NCBI GenBank assembly: GCA_963798275.1
Contig: CAWCTB010000017.1
Coordinates: 173,835-237,834, forward strand
Reading direction: 5' to 3'
DNA from: CAWCTB01 sp963798275
GTDB lineage: Bacteria > Acidobacteriota > Terriglobia > Terriglobales > Acidobacteriaceae
Length of the DNA stretch: 64,000 bases
The notes under the pieces were generated by a model. The model was not told where the DNA came from. It was given only the letters and a program-made list of their open reading frames with translations, and did no database searches. The position numbers and the translations under genes are program-made. Shown piece by piece: positions 9,606-18,477 of the stretch (position 1 is its first letter; every line of letters begins with the position of its first letter).

Positions 9606-10264
9606 TTATTCGGGGTGGCTCGGACCCAGGTTCAAATCCGACATCCCGCGCAGGAGGCTACGTTCGTCATCGCTGAAATTCTTTTGAAAATCGTCGGAAC
9701 TCAGCATCTGGCTGCGCTGATCGGGAGGTAAGTCACGCAGTTGATGATAGGCCTGCGAAACCGCGGTGCGCCGGTCGTCGGGCAGACCCCGGTACTGCTG
9801 AAACAGATTGTTCGCCGCTTGCTGTTGCGCCTGAGTCATGTGCTCGTAGCGCTCCATGCGGTTCAGGATCTTCGCCTTCTTCTCGGGACTGCAGGCTATT
9901 AAAGTTGCGTAGCCGGTTCAGCAGCTTTTGCTGTTTCTCAGAGTCAAGGTTCTGGAAGCTCGGGTCTTGCCGGAGTTGCTGCTCTTGTTCGCTGGGCGGA
10001 AGCGCCATGTACTGCCGCAGCCAGTCCCCGCGATGCGGCCCTGGTCCAAGCAAATTCAAATGCACGCCGCTGCCGGAATTGTTGCCGTTGTCGGTTGCCG
10101 TACCCGGAGCCAGCAGGCTCGGCGTGTTGACCGGAGGTGCTTGTTTGGCTTGCGGGCGGCGGCGGCGGCGGCGCGCTGCGGTGTTGCTGCCAGCCCAGAG
10201 CCATCCCGGGCAGTGTCGTTCCCACCACCACGAGGCTCACCAGGATGGATTTGGCAGCGCGCAT
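9606..10264 (-). pseudogene. Exported DUF3106-like protein, two frameshifts
   Basis: Starts at ATG 10264 with a signal peptide (ILVSLVVVGTTLPGMALG) and a Pro-rich stretch. Around 10163, in a GCC/GCG-rich tract, a +1 shift moves to the frame reading PPVNTPSLLAPGTATDNG and GVHLNLLGPGPHRGDWLRQY. A second +1 shift near 9893 leads to RMERYEHMTQAQQQAANNLF and DLPPDQRSQMLSSDDFQKNF. The repeated short helices with Leu-Pro-Pro and Arg-rich turns are typical of DUF3106, of unknown function. It lies 12 bp downstream of an anti-sigma gene and may belong to that sigma operon. Confidence 0.72.
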
Positions 10265-10276
10265 AACTTCTTCTAG

Positions 10277-10750
10277 TTACTCCGTCTGCGATTGCCCGTC
10301 AAGGGCATCGAATTCAGCGAACAGATCAGCATTGCGATCGAGGTACTGCAGGTCGGACACCGGTGTGCTGGTAACGCGAACCGTATTATCGTTGCCGGCC
10401 ACCGTAACCTTCCTGCTGGTTGTCCAGTGTCCCGCGCTCAACAGCCCGGCCCCCAATGCGATCAGGCCCGCCGCCGCCGTGGCCACTGCCGGACGGCGTA
10501 TCCATGCCAGCCATCCCACTTGTCCCTTGGCCGCTTCTTCCTTCACCAGCACCCGCAGCCGCGAACCGAAATAGGGCGACGGCTCCGGAGTCCGCCACTC
10601 ATCCAACAGCGCCATGGTCTCCCGGAAGGATGCCAGTTCCCGCGAACAACTCTCGCAATTGGCCAGATGCTCCTGCACATCGTGGTCTACCGCCGACGGC
10701 CCGCTCAGCACCGCTTCCATGAATTCCGAGCGAATCTTCTCGCACTTCAT
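10277..10750 (-). CDS. Zinc-finger anti-sigma factor (membrane-anchored)
   Basis: About 157 residues. The N-terminal anti-sigma zinc domain has the H-x3-C-x2-C motif (HLANCESC). A single TM helix follows at roughly residues 90-108 (VATAAAGLIALGAGLLSAG), with a periplasmic tail. It would hold the ECF sigma factor encoded just upstream inactive at the membrane. ATG 10750 has an AGGG seven bases upstream; a GTG at 10756 is the alternative. Only 22 bp separate it from the sigma gene. Confidence 0.85.
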   Translation of the reverse strand: MKCEKIRSEFMEAVLSGPSAVDHDVQEHLANCESCSRELASFRETMALLDEWRTPEPSPYFGSRLRVLVKEEAAKGQVGWLAWIRRPAVATAAAGLIALGAGLLSAGHWTTSRKVTVAGNDNTVRVTSTPVSDLQYLDRNADLFAEFDALDGQSQTE

Positions 10751-10772
10751 AACCACACCCTACTTCCATCCA

Positions 10773-11563
10773 TCAGATAAACGACTTCAATGTTTCCCGC
10801 AGTGTTTCGTAGGCACGAAACAACAGCGACTTCGTGGCCGACTCGCTCAGCTTCAGAACCACGGCGATCTGCTTGTAGTCCATGTTCTGGTATTTGTGCA
10901 TGATCACCGCCATCCGCTGGCGTTCCGGTAAGGCTTCAATCTGTTGCCGGATGGCCGCCAGGCGCTCGCGCCGCAGAATGGTCTGCTCCGCGTTCAGGCT
11001 TCCGTCCGGCAACGTCCACTGTCATTCCCGTCTCGGTGTCGGGCTCGTCGATCGAGACCGTGTTTTCCGGACGCTCATACTTCGTATCGCGCGCGTGGTT
11101 CACTGCCAGGTTGGTAGCGATGCGATAGAGCCACGTGGTGAACTTGGCGCTGGCCGCATAGCTCTGCCGCGAGCGATACACCCGCAGGAACACCTCTTGC
11201 GCTAGTTCTTCCGCCACCGACTGGTTCCGCGTCATGCGATACATGAAGCTCATCATCGGACGCCGGATACTTCTCCACCAGGTAGTCGAACGCTGAATCG
11301 TCGCCGGCGGCCACGCGCAGCATGACCTCGGCGTCGCTCAGCATCTCCAGCATGGCGGGTTCGATCGCCATTCCTCGCGACCCGGCAGCGACATCCGCTG
11401 TCGCCTGCGCGGCTCCGCCTCCGAGCACGACTCGATCTAACGCGATGCTGCCCACATCGCCTGTAACCCTGTTACTTGCTGAAAGTTGTGCCGCCGCAAG
11501 CCATGCTGGACTCACCGGCTCCTGGGTCTCGTCGCTTTTCAATTCGCCCTTGCCTTGCCCCAA
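10773..11563 (-). pseudogene. ECF sigma factor, two frameshifts
   Basis: Three frames join into one ECF sigma factor. The N-terminal part SDAEVMLRVAAGDDSAFDYLVEKY shifts +1 near 11264 into region 2 (MMSFMYRMTRNQSVAEELAQ, EVFLRVYRSRQSYAASAKFT, WLYRIATNLAVNHARD). It then shifts +1 near 11010 into region 4 (LPERQRMAVIMHKYQNMDYK; LKLSESATKSLLFRAYETLR). Both shifts are single extra bases in otherwise intact coding, so the gene may be functional in the organism. The true start is uncertain: TTG 11563 or internal ATGs near 11371 and 11350. The anti-sigma factor follows immediately. Confidence 0.85.
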
Positions 11564-11655
11564 CCCGTCGACCTCAATCCGTTGTGCGCCCGATCGCCCA
11601 AACCAGTATTATGCACGAGAGCGCAAATCCGCCTGGTCGGAGCGCTGCGATCAGA

Positions 11656-12222
11656 ATGTCAAACCGCCGCAATCCGTTGCACTGTCGTAGCTTGGACGCA
11701 GTCTGCGCCTTTATGGTAGCCGTCACCGTGGCCTTCGTCCTCTTGCCGTTCCTGGCTACCGGAACCCTTCGCGCCCAGGAAACGGCCACTTCGGCCAACC
11801 AAGGCCAGGCAGATGCGAACCTTCAGTCCGCTGCGCCCACCAGTCCTCAGCCCCTCGATTTTACCGAGCAGGTCGTGCGCGACGTTCTGGAAACACTACA
11901 GACAGGCATCGCCAGTCACAACCTCAATCAGGCTCTGTCTATTTTCGATCCCCACGCCACCGTCGATTATCCGCACATTCGCGACGAAATGCGGGCGTTT
12001 TTCGCCCACTATAGCGACGTCCGCTTTCGCTACAAGATCCTGCAACTGACCTCGGACAAAGACCGCGGCTTCGTCACTTCGGAAATCGATCTTGACGCCA
12101 CCCCCCTCGACGAGAACCTGATGCCACTTCGCCGCAGCACCCAGATGCGTTTCCAACTCAAACAGACACCCAAGGGCTGGAAGGTGGTCGCCTTCACTCC
12201 CGCCGACTTCTTTGCCCAGTAG
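11656..12222 (+). CDS. Exported SnoaL/DUF4440-like protein
   Basis: A basic N-terminus (MSNRRNPLHCRSL) and hydrophobic stretch (AFMVAVTVAFVLLPFLATG) ending near RAQE look like a signal peptide. The mature part has the NTF2-like pattern: a helix (VVRDVLETLQTGIASHNLNQ), then LSIFDPHATVDYPHIRDEMR, and a final VVAFTPADFF. Such folds bind small ligands or are enzyme remnants; the substrate is unknown. ATG 11611 is an alternative start. It is divergent from the ECF sigma gene and 1 bp upstream of the Nudix gene. Confidence 0.72.
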   Translation: MSNRRNPLHCRSLDAVCAFMVAVTVAFVLLPFLATGTLRAQETATSANQGQADANLQSAAPTSPQPLDFTEQVVRDVLETLQTGIASHNLNQALSIFDPHATVDYPHIRDEMRAFFAHYSDVRFRYKILQLTSDKDRGFVTSEIDLDATPLDENLMPLRRSTQMRFQLKQTPKGWKVVAFTPADFFAQ

Positions 12223-12223
12223 T

Positions 12224-12664
12224 ATGAAGCGCGACTATCCGGAGCGGCCTATCGTCGGCGTCGGAGCCGTCATCGTCAGCCAGAACCGCGCCCTCCTGGT
12301 GCGCCGCAACACCGAGCCGCTCAAGGGAGAGTGGTCCGTTCCCGGAGGCATGCTCGAGCTTGGCGAAAAACTTCGCGACGGCGTCCGCCGCGAAGCCTTG
12401 GAAGAAACCGGTCTCCAGGTCGAGCCCGGCGAGGTGCTGGAAGTCTTCGACAGTATCTTCACCGACGACCACGGCCGCACCCAGTACCACTACGTCCTGA
12501 TCGACTACCTGTGCCGCGTCATCTCCGGCGAGGCCCGCGCCGCCAGCGATGTCAGCGCGGTGCAGTGGGTCACCGAGGACGAACTCTCCGCCCTCAACCT
12601 TCGCGAGTCCATCGCACGCGTCCTGCGCAAAGGCCTGCACGTCGCGAAAGGAACATCCCCATAG
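12224..12664 (+). CDS. Nudix hydrolase
   Basis: A 146-residue single-domain Nudix enzyme with the full box GGMLELGEKLRDGVRREALEETGL (G-x5-E-x7-REVxEExGL type; the Glu residues bind the metal). It hydrolyses a nucleoside diphosphate linked to another group, such as an oxidised nucleotide, ADP-ribose or a nucleotide sugar. The preceding gene stops at 12222 and ATG is at 12224, so the two are translationally coupled. A TTG at 12212 overlaps the upstream gene and was not chosen. Confidence 0.92.
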   Translation: MKRDYPERPIVGVGAVIVSQNRALLVRRNTEPLKGEWSVPGGMLELGEKLRDGVRREALEETGLQVEPGEVLEVFDSIFTDDHGRTQYHYVLIDYLCRVISGEARAASDVSAVQWVTEDELSALNLRESIARVLRKGLHVAKGTSP

Positions 12665-12699
12665 TCTCCGTCAGGTAGAAGAAGCCTTCAAAGCCCTGG

Positions 12700-12867
12700 A
12701 CATCTATCCACTATCCACTATTCACTATTCACTATCCACTACCACCACCCCACTATCCACTACCCACTATTCACTATCCACCATCCACCATCCACCATCC
12801 ACTATTCACTATCCACCATCCACTATCCACTATCCACTATCCACTACCCACTATTCACTACCCAACC
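12700..12867. repeat. Heptanucleotide tandem repeat (CCACTAT type)
   Basis: About 23 head-to-tail 7-bp units of CCACTAT, TCACTAT, CCACCAT and CCACTAC, with one short interruption near 12740. The array fills the gap between the Nudix gene and the convergent glycosyltransferase and runs into the latter's last codons, supplying its stop codon. A smaller version of the same unit lies at 33588-33612. Confidence 0.9.
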
Positions 12868-14881
12868 GCGCCGTCCCCGCCACCTTCTTCCGCAAGCCCT
12901 CGACCCAGCCCACCTGAAACTCCGGATGCACGCTTTGCGCCAACTCCAGTGCGCGCTTGTACGCCTGCTGCGCCTCGTCGGTCTGCTTCATCGCTTTCAG
13001 CACGTCTCCCATCACCGCATTCGCCCCCACCGAATCCGGCGCCAACCCCACTGCAGCCTGCGCATCCAGCAGCGCCTCCGGCAATTGCTGCGCGCCCAGC
13101 AAGTCCCGTGCTCTTTGTACGTACCCGATCGCCGCCGCCCGCGGAATCTCGAAGTGCCCATCGAACACGAACAGCCCGTGCTGGATCACCGCCGTCGGCC
13201 GGATCGTCTTGAACTGCTCATACGGATTCAGCGTGCCCGGCCCGAACTCGTACCCTGATAAACTGCTGCCGCTGATCAACACCGTGCCATCGATCGCAAC
13301 CGGGGTGTCATAGAACTTCTCGCCCACCCACATCGCATCCGGAGTCGGCAGCGGCTTGCAGGGAATGCCGTAGTAGCTGGTGTCCACCACACCTTCCGCG
13401 AAGTAAGCGAACCAGCACTCCTTCACTCCGCGTGCATCCAGGTACTTCTTGGCCGCTTTGAGCTGCTGTCCCCAGTCTGCATTCGAATCGCTCAACAGCT
13501 TCCAGGTGTTTTTCGGACCGCCCCAAAGTTCATTCGAATAGGCGATATAGTCCGGGAAGACCTGCAGCGACGTGACCGCCTGGAATACCAGCAGCGTGGC
13601 GATCACATACAGCCAGCGCCGGTTTTGCCGGACCAGCGCGGCAGCAGCTCCGCCGATCAAGGTCGTCAGGAACGCGTACACCGGCAGGATGTGCCGTACG
13701 CCGATGTTCATGTGCGAGCTCATCGCCACCGCCAGGTAGAACGCCGCGGGAACGGCGAGAAACCAGATCTCCCGCCACGGCCTGAACCGCCCCGCCGCGA
13801 TGGCCCAGATAGCAATGCCCAGCAGCAGCAGAAACGGCAGCGTCGACTTGATGGCAATCGCCGCCGGGAAGTAAAACCACACTCCATGCGGATACGTCAC
13901 GCCAAACAGATAGCTGGAGTAGAAATCCGCAATCATGCGGACGTCTGCCAGTCCGTAGATGTAGGACTCCGGCAGCAGATGGAAGCGCGCCACCGTCGCC
14001 AGCAGCTTTGCCTCGTGCGGCCGCGCCAGTTGCTGGATGTACTCGGCCGACGGCGGATTCAGTTGCAGACCCGCAGGCCGCGCCGCGTAACGAAACCCGT
14101 ACGCGCCCCACAGCAGCGTCAGTGACAGCGCGGTCACTACCGCTAGTGCCAATGCCAGCCGCACCGCATCGTGACCATCGCCCCGGCCCGCCGGTCCACC
14201 CCGCCTCTCGCGGCGCCGCAGCGTCCATTCGCAAATCGCCAGCAACAGCAGCGTGGGAAACACCAGGATTCCGGTGTGCTTCGACGCCAGCGCCAGCCCG
14301 GCCGCCAGCCCCACCAGCAGCACTCGCTCCAGCGAAGGCTGTTTCACATAGCGATAGAACGCATACACCGTGGCCAGCAGGAAGCACGACAGTCCGGCAT
14401 CGGTCGTCACCAGCGCGCCATGTGCCAGCAGGTTGGGATCGAACACCAGCAGCCCCAGCGCGATAAATCCCGCAGTTGTGCCGAACATCTCCCGCGCCGC
14501 CGCGAACACCAGCCACGCCATCAGCACCGTCAGCAGCGATGCCGCCATGCGGGCGCGAAACAGCATCGTGTCCGCATCGTTCTGAAACACGAATTCCTTG
14601 CCTCCCAGAAACGCCTCGTGCTTGAAGTTGCGGTTCTGCAGTACCGGCATCTTCAACTGCATGGGAAGCAGCGGCAGCGCGGCCAGCATCTTTACCAGCG
14701 GCGGGTGCTCCGGGTTCAGCCCAAAGTCGCCCGTCGTCCATGACATGTACCCGGCATAAAGGTGATCATCTTCATCCCACGTGATCGACTCCTGCCGGAT
14801 CGACAACGCCAGTTGCAGCATCAGCACTGCCAGCAGACCAACAACTCCGGCTACGACCTTTCCCGTTCGCCCCGTGCTCAT
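12851..14881 (-). CDS. Family-39-type (PMT/ArnT-like) membrane glycosyltransferase with C-terminal TPR
   Basis: A 676-residue protein. Residues 1-450 have about 11-12 TM helices with GT39-like signatures: an acidic pair in the first periplasmic loop (SITWDEDDHLYAGY), then LNPEHPPLVKMLAALPLLP. A soluble periplasmic domain follows (NADWGQQLKAAKKYLDARGV). Residues ~600-665 hold about two TPR units (LPEALLDAQAAVGLAPDSVG; ALELAQ). Such enzymes move a sugar from a polyprenyl-phosphate donor to protein or lipid. The acceptor is unknown. The stop codon lies within the heptamer repeat. Confidence 0.85.
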   Translation of the reverse strand: MSTGRTGKVVAGVVGLLAVLMLQLALSIRQESITWDEDDHLYAGYMSWTTGDFGLNPEHPPLVKMLAALPLLPMQLKMPVLQNRNFKHEAFLGGKEFVFQNDADTMLFRARMAASLLTVLMAWLVFAAAREMFGTTAGFIALGLLVFDPNLLAHGALVTTDAGLSCFLLATVYAFYRYVKQPSLERVLLVGLAAGLALASKHTGILVFPTLLLLAICEWTLRRRERRGGPAGRGDGHDAVRLALALAVVTALSLTLLWGAYGFRYAARPAGLQLNPPSAEYIQQLARPHEAKLLATVARFHLLPESYIYGLADVRMIADFYSSYLFGVTYPHGVWFYFPAAIAIKSTLPFLLLLGIAIWAIAAGRFRPWREIWFLAVPAAFYLAVAMSSHMNIGVRHILPVYAFLTTLIGGAAAALVRQNRRWLYVIATLLVFQAVTSLQVFPDYIAYSNELWGGPKNTWKLLSDSNADWGQQLKAAKKYLDARGVKECWFAYFAEGVVDTSYYGIPCKPLPTPDAMWVGEKFYDTPVAIDGTVLISGSSLSGYEFGPGTLNPYEQFKTIRPTAVIQHGLFVFDGHFEIPRAAAIGYVQRARDLLGAQQLPEALLDAQAAVGLAPDSVGANAVMGDVLKAMKQTDEAQQAYKRALELAQSVHPEFQVGWVEGLRKKVAGTARLGSE

Positions 14882-15257
14882 AGCAGACCCGTTCTGTTGC
14901 CGAGTTCACGAACTTTACGATTACAGCACATGCGTGGGGTCCGACGCAGTGACTTGTAAACCGGTAGAGGCGGAGAGGTTCGTCGGGCGAACGTAGATTC
15001 CAAGCAGCGAGCTTGGCAAAGTCAGCCAGAGAGGTGGGGAGATGCATGGAATGCGCTCATGCGGATGCGGCGAGCGGACCCTCAGGTTCTGGGGAGGGAC
15101 ACACCGGGCGGCCTGCCAAAGTAGATGTCTAAGCAGCGGTAGCCGGGTGGCAAAGCCAGCGCGCAGATTGAGGTGGAGGGATGCCACAGACTGACCATGC
15201 CGCCCATGCCGCCCATGCGGCCCGAGAGCGGGCGCGGGTGGCAGAGCGCGGCCGCAA
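14882..15257. other. Intergenic, degenerate direct repeat, no gene
   Basis: Two diverged copies of a ~65-bp unit start near 14994 (GTAGATTCCAAGCAGCGAG) and 15122 (GTAGATGTCTAAGCAGCGG). Both continue with GGCAAAG(T/C)CAGC and GAGGTGG(G/A)G. A short ATGCCGCCC-like triplication lies at 15197-15222. Open frames here show no protein features. Confidence 0.5.
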
Positions 15258-16925
15258 TCACTCCCGCGGCGGCATTGGCGGGGGATACGCCACCACCCCC
15301 ACATTGCCGTCCGGCAACTTCTCCAGCACCGGAGCATACAGTCCCAGCAGCTTCCGCTCCCACCACATGCCGGTCCGCCGCTTTTCCGCCAGCGACGTGA
15401 ACCAGTACTGCCACAGCACCGCGCGCACCTCCTTCGGGGGAGCATCCGGATACGGATTGCCGGCGAACAGCGCCAGCACATTGCGATCGCCCGACAGCAA
15501 TCGCTCTTCCGTGCTGATCACCAGCGGATACTGCCGCCAGGTGCCCAGGGAAGCAAACCACAGGTTCCAGTCCAGCCGGGGCTGGTACGGAGCGTAAATC
15601 CCCGGCGCCTTCGACGGATCCTGCGGCTTGTAGCGAAACGGATACGGCGTCCAGTTCTGTCCGTCGTTCGAGCCTTGAAACTCGATCTCCCACCGCCCTC
15701 GCGTCATCACCGCAAACAGCCCGTAGCGATTGGCGATGCGAAACGGCTCCAGCGCCGCAACCGGCGAAGTTGGCAGTGGGAAACCCAGGAAACAAGATCC
15801 AGATCATCTGCACCGTGGTGGCATAGAAAATCCAGCTCAGCATGACGCTGGTCAACGCCAGCCTCAGTGCCATGCCGTGCGGGCGAGCCGGACGCACCGC
15901 CGCCGCCGGACGCGACTCCGACAGGATCGACAGAGCCGGCTCCCGCTCGCCCTCGCGTTCCGCCGCCGGCGCCACCGCCGGATGCACGCGTGCAGAGAAC
16001 TCCTCCCGCCAGCGCTTGGGCAGCGCCCGGACCAGAAGGCGATCGTCCAGCAACAGAATTCCCAGCGACAGCACCAGGTAGTTCAGGAACGTGTAGTTCG
16101 CGGTGAGAATAATGCCGATCTGTAGCGCCGTGGTGACGAAGAAGCACACCATGCGAAAGCGCCGCGGCAGAAACATCATCCACACGATCACCAGTTCGAC
16201 CGCGAAAGTCAGGAACACTGTGAACGCGTGATACCAGTGCGGCAGATGCTGCACGTACCACCCGATCCATGTCGGCAGCGGACCGTTCTGGTAGTACTCG
16301 TCCATCGCCGTCCAGTTGCGCCACTGCGGATCGCCGCTGGCCAGCTTCACTACGCCCGATTCGAAGTAGATGCGAAACCATTCCCACTGCAGCAGGAACA
16401 GGCTCGCCCGCGATGGCGGCCGTGCGCCTCGCCCCATCCCGGGCGCAGCCCTGGCGCCGTGAAGAACCACGAGATAAATCCCGCCTCCAGCAGCATTCCG
16501 TCCGACTGGTAGCTGGAGAAGTCGCCTGCGGCGGCGATGAAGGACAGGTAGCAGACAAAGCAGACCACCAGCATGCCGCGCGGCCACACATTGACGAACA
16601 GCACCACCGACGCGATCAGCCCTGCCCAGCAGATCGCCAGCAGCATGTGCGGCCCGCTCGAAATCCACAGCAGCGTCGGCGCGAACCAGAAACGCGATCC
16701 GGGAAAACTGTGCGCCACCGCTTCCAGGTACTCGTTCGCGGGCAGAATGCCGTCCGGCGCGACCAGTCCCCGAATCTGAAACAGCAGCGAGTAGAAAGCA
16801 GAGAAGTAGATGAGGCCCAGAGCGCGCAGAAACAGCCAGCGCGCGATCAGGCGGTCCGACGCGCCATGCTTCGAGTCGAACAGCCATTGCACGATCGATC
16901 CCGGAGACCACTCCATGCGCGACAT
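15258..16925 (-). pseudogene. Lipase maturation factor (LMF1/HTTM-like) membrane protein, two frameshifts
   Basis: Starts at ATG 16925 (or 16916) with RLIARWLFLRALGLIYFSAF and several TM helices. Near 16420 the frame shifts (apparent deletion) into FRIYFESGVVKLASGDPQWR and LPTWIGWYVQHLPHWYHAFT, a family hallmark. Near 15790 a +1 shift leads to PVAALEPFRIANRYGLFAVM, then WEIEFQGSNDGQNWTPYPFR and PRLDWNLWFASLG. Bacterial LMF-like proteins are ~500-residue multi-pass proteins of unknown role; the vertebrate one matures lipases in the ER. Coding is otherwise intact, so the shifts may be sequence errors. Confidence 0.82.
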
Positions 16926-16977
16926 TGTAGATGACGACCCATGCAGACGACGGACTTTGCAGATCCGGTCTTTCCGG

Positions 16978-17240
16978 GTAGAGCCGGCCTTCACAGGCTG
17001 TACGGAACTCGCCGCTGCGCGACGCGGTGGGACAAAGCGCGTGCCCGTCCCGGCCGGGGCCCCGCGCAGCGGCGCTTTGCGCTTCGTGGGGTGGAGCAGG
17101 GACAGCATATCTAAGCCCAGCGATTCATCGCTGGGAAGGCGTAAGGGGAGATCTGAGTCCGCTTTAGCGGACGGCACGAGTTTGTAACAGCCTCTTCAGG
17201 CCGGCGTCGAAGGCACTTTATTTATCCGGGGGCTTTAGCC
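16978..17240. repeat. Two-hairpin palindromic element split by a ~199-bp insert
   Basis: The left arm GAGCCGGCCTTCAC (to 16994) and right arm CTTCAGGCCGGC (from 17194) are halves of one palindrome, separated by 16995-17193. The insert starts AGGCTGTACGGAACTCG and ends with the inverse of AGGCTGTTACAAACTCG, an imperfect terminal inverted repeat. The flanking hexamers CTTCAC and CTTCAG resemble a target duplication. The second hairpin of the element (GGGGGCTTTAGCCCCC) follows at 17227-17242. The insert itself holds small hairpins (CCCAGCGATTCATCGCTGGG; GTCCGCTTTAGCGGAC). Confidence 0.75.
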
Positions 17241-17295
17241 CCCAGAAGGTCCAAACAGCGTTCCCCTGAAACTTCCTTCGACCGCAAATAGAAAA

Positions 17296-17325
17296 GACCC
17301 GCCGCGCTCCTGCGCCTGGCGGGTC
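17296..17325 (-). terminator. GC-rich hairpin, possible terminator
   Basis: Inverted repeat GACCCGCC / GGCGGGTC with a 14-base loop. On the minus strand it is followed by TTTTCTATTT. No minus-strand gene immediately upstream is supported, so its role is unclear; it may be part of the repeat landscape. Confidence 0.35.
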
Positions 17326-17836
17326 CTTCCGGTTAGCTGTTGGGATTGGCTTGAGGCTGTCCACTCTGCGTGGCCCCAGCGAATCAACTCGACAGCGTTC
17401 GAGTTATGCGAGGATTTAGAGCGGAAGCCCTAAGCCTCAGCCACCTCACTTGGGATACAACTATGACAATCAGATTTCATATATTTTGGATCACCCTCCT
17501 TTCCAGTGTAGAGGCAAAATAGCACCCTTCGCGAAGTCCCGTCAAATCGCCAGTTGAACAGCGAGATTGTCCGAAGCGAAGCGGAGGCGGGTCGGCGGGG
17601 ATTGGGGGTGCAGGGGAAAGGGGCGGCAGCCCCTTTCCCGCTGCTTCCTCGCTGTAGAAGAAGGGATTCATGGGGGCGCTCCCGACACCAACGCTAACTT
17701 AAGCTGTTTGGGCTTGAAGTGGCATGCCAAAGTCTGGGAACCCCGTTCCAGCCAACTTCCGGTTGGCCGACCAAGCGGGAGTTGTTAACACTCCTTTCCC
17801 GACGAACGTCTATGATTTTGTGGGGATTTTGCGCGA

Positions 17837-18475
17837 ATGGCCAGGTCCGGCGACAGAAGTGACCTGCTCGCGGCAGGCCTGGGACCCGGGCCTGTGAGGG
17901 AGCACTTCGCCTCCGAAATCTCCGAGGACGTAACGTGGGTGGCTGCGGCGCAGGACGGCGACCGGGCAGCGTTTGGGCAGCTCTACGAGCGATACGTTCG
18001 CATGGTCCATGGAGTTTTGCTTGCGAGGGCCCCGGTCGGCGAGGTCGATGACCTCGTTCAGGATGTCTTCATGAGGGCACTCCGTCGGTTGTCAACGCTG
18101 CGGGAGACCGCAAGCTTTGGCGCATGGCTGGCAGCCATCGCTCGCAACGTGGCGAATGACTACCACCGTCGATCGGTGCCAGAGGAACCACTGACCGATG
18201 ATGCCCCGGAACAAGAAATTCCGTGCGGAAGATCCTGCGCAGATCAGGATGAGCTGGCCGTCGCAATCCTCGAGGCTGTCATGAGTCTGTCCGAGACCTA
18301 TCGGGAGACTTTAATTCTGCGGCTCGTCGAGGGCATGACCGGTCCTGAAATTGCGGCTCGCACCGGCATGAGGCACGGCTCGGTGCGCGTCAATTTGCAT
18401 CGCGGCATGGAGCAGCTCCGCGCCAAGCTGATTGCTAGCCCGAGCCGCACGGGGCCAGAACAGGAGAAGTCCTAG
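17837..18475 (+). CDS. ECF-family RNA polymerase sigma factor
   Basis: A 212-residue sigma-70 factor with region 2 (AAFGQLYERYVRMVHGVLLA; VDDLVQDVFMRALRRL; SFGAWLAAIARNVANDYHRR) and region 4 (MSLSETYRETLILRLVEGMT; AARTGMRHGSVRVNLHRGME). It redirects RNA polymerase to a small regulon. It is followed 2 bp later by a FecR-like protein, which probably acts as its membrane regulator in place of the zinc-finger anti-sigma type used elsewhere in the window. Confidence 0.9.
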   Translation: MARSGDRSDLLAAGLGPGPVREHFASEISEDVTWVAAAQDGDRAAFGQLYERYVRMVHGVLLARAPVGEVDDLVQDVFMRALRRLSTLRETASFGAWLAAIARNVANDYHRRSVPEEPLTDDAPEQEIPCGRSCADQDELAVAILEAVMSLSETYRETLILRLVEGMTGPEIAARTGMRHGSVRVNLHRGMEQLRAKLIASPSRTGPEQEKS

Positions 18476-18477
18476 TC

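Larger units (their letters stand above)
16926..17836. other. Gene-poor interval with hairpin repeats
   Basis: About 900 bases with no supported gene. The left third is the nested palindromic element described separately. A GC-rich hairpin lies at 17296-17325. Between 17400 and 17830 base composition drops locally and only short, unconserved frames are present. The promoter for the sigma gene at 17837 should be near 17780-17830, but no confident -35/-10 pair was identified. Confidence 0.5.

Noticed and set aside
9606..9660. tRNA-like words (GGTTCAAATCC)
   Set aside because: No acceptor or anticodon stems; the bases encode the C-terminus of the DUF3106 protein.
12700..12867. Possible CRISPR array
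   Set aside because: Units are 7 bp with no spacers and no cas genes; it is a simple tandem repeat.
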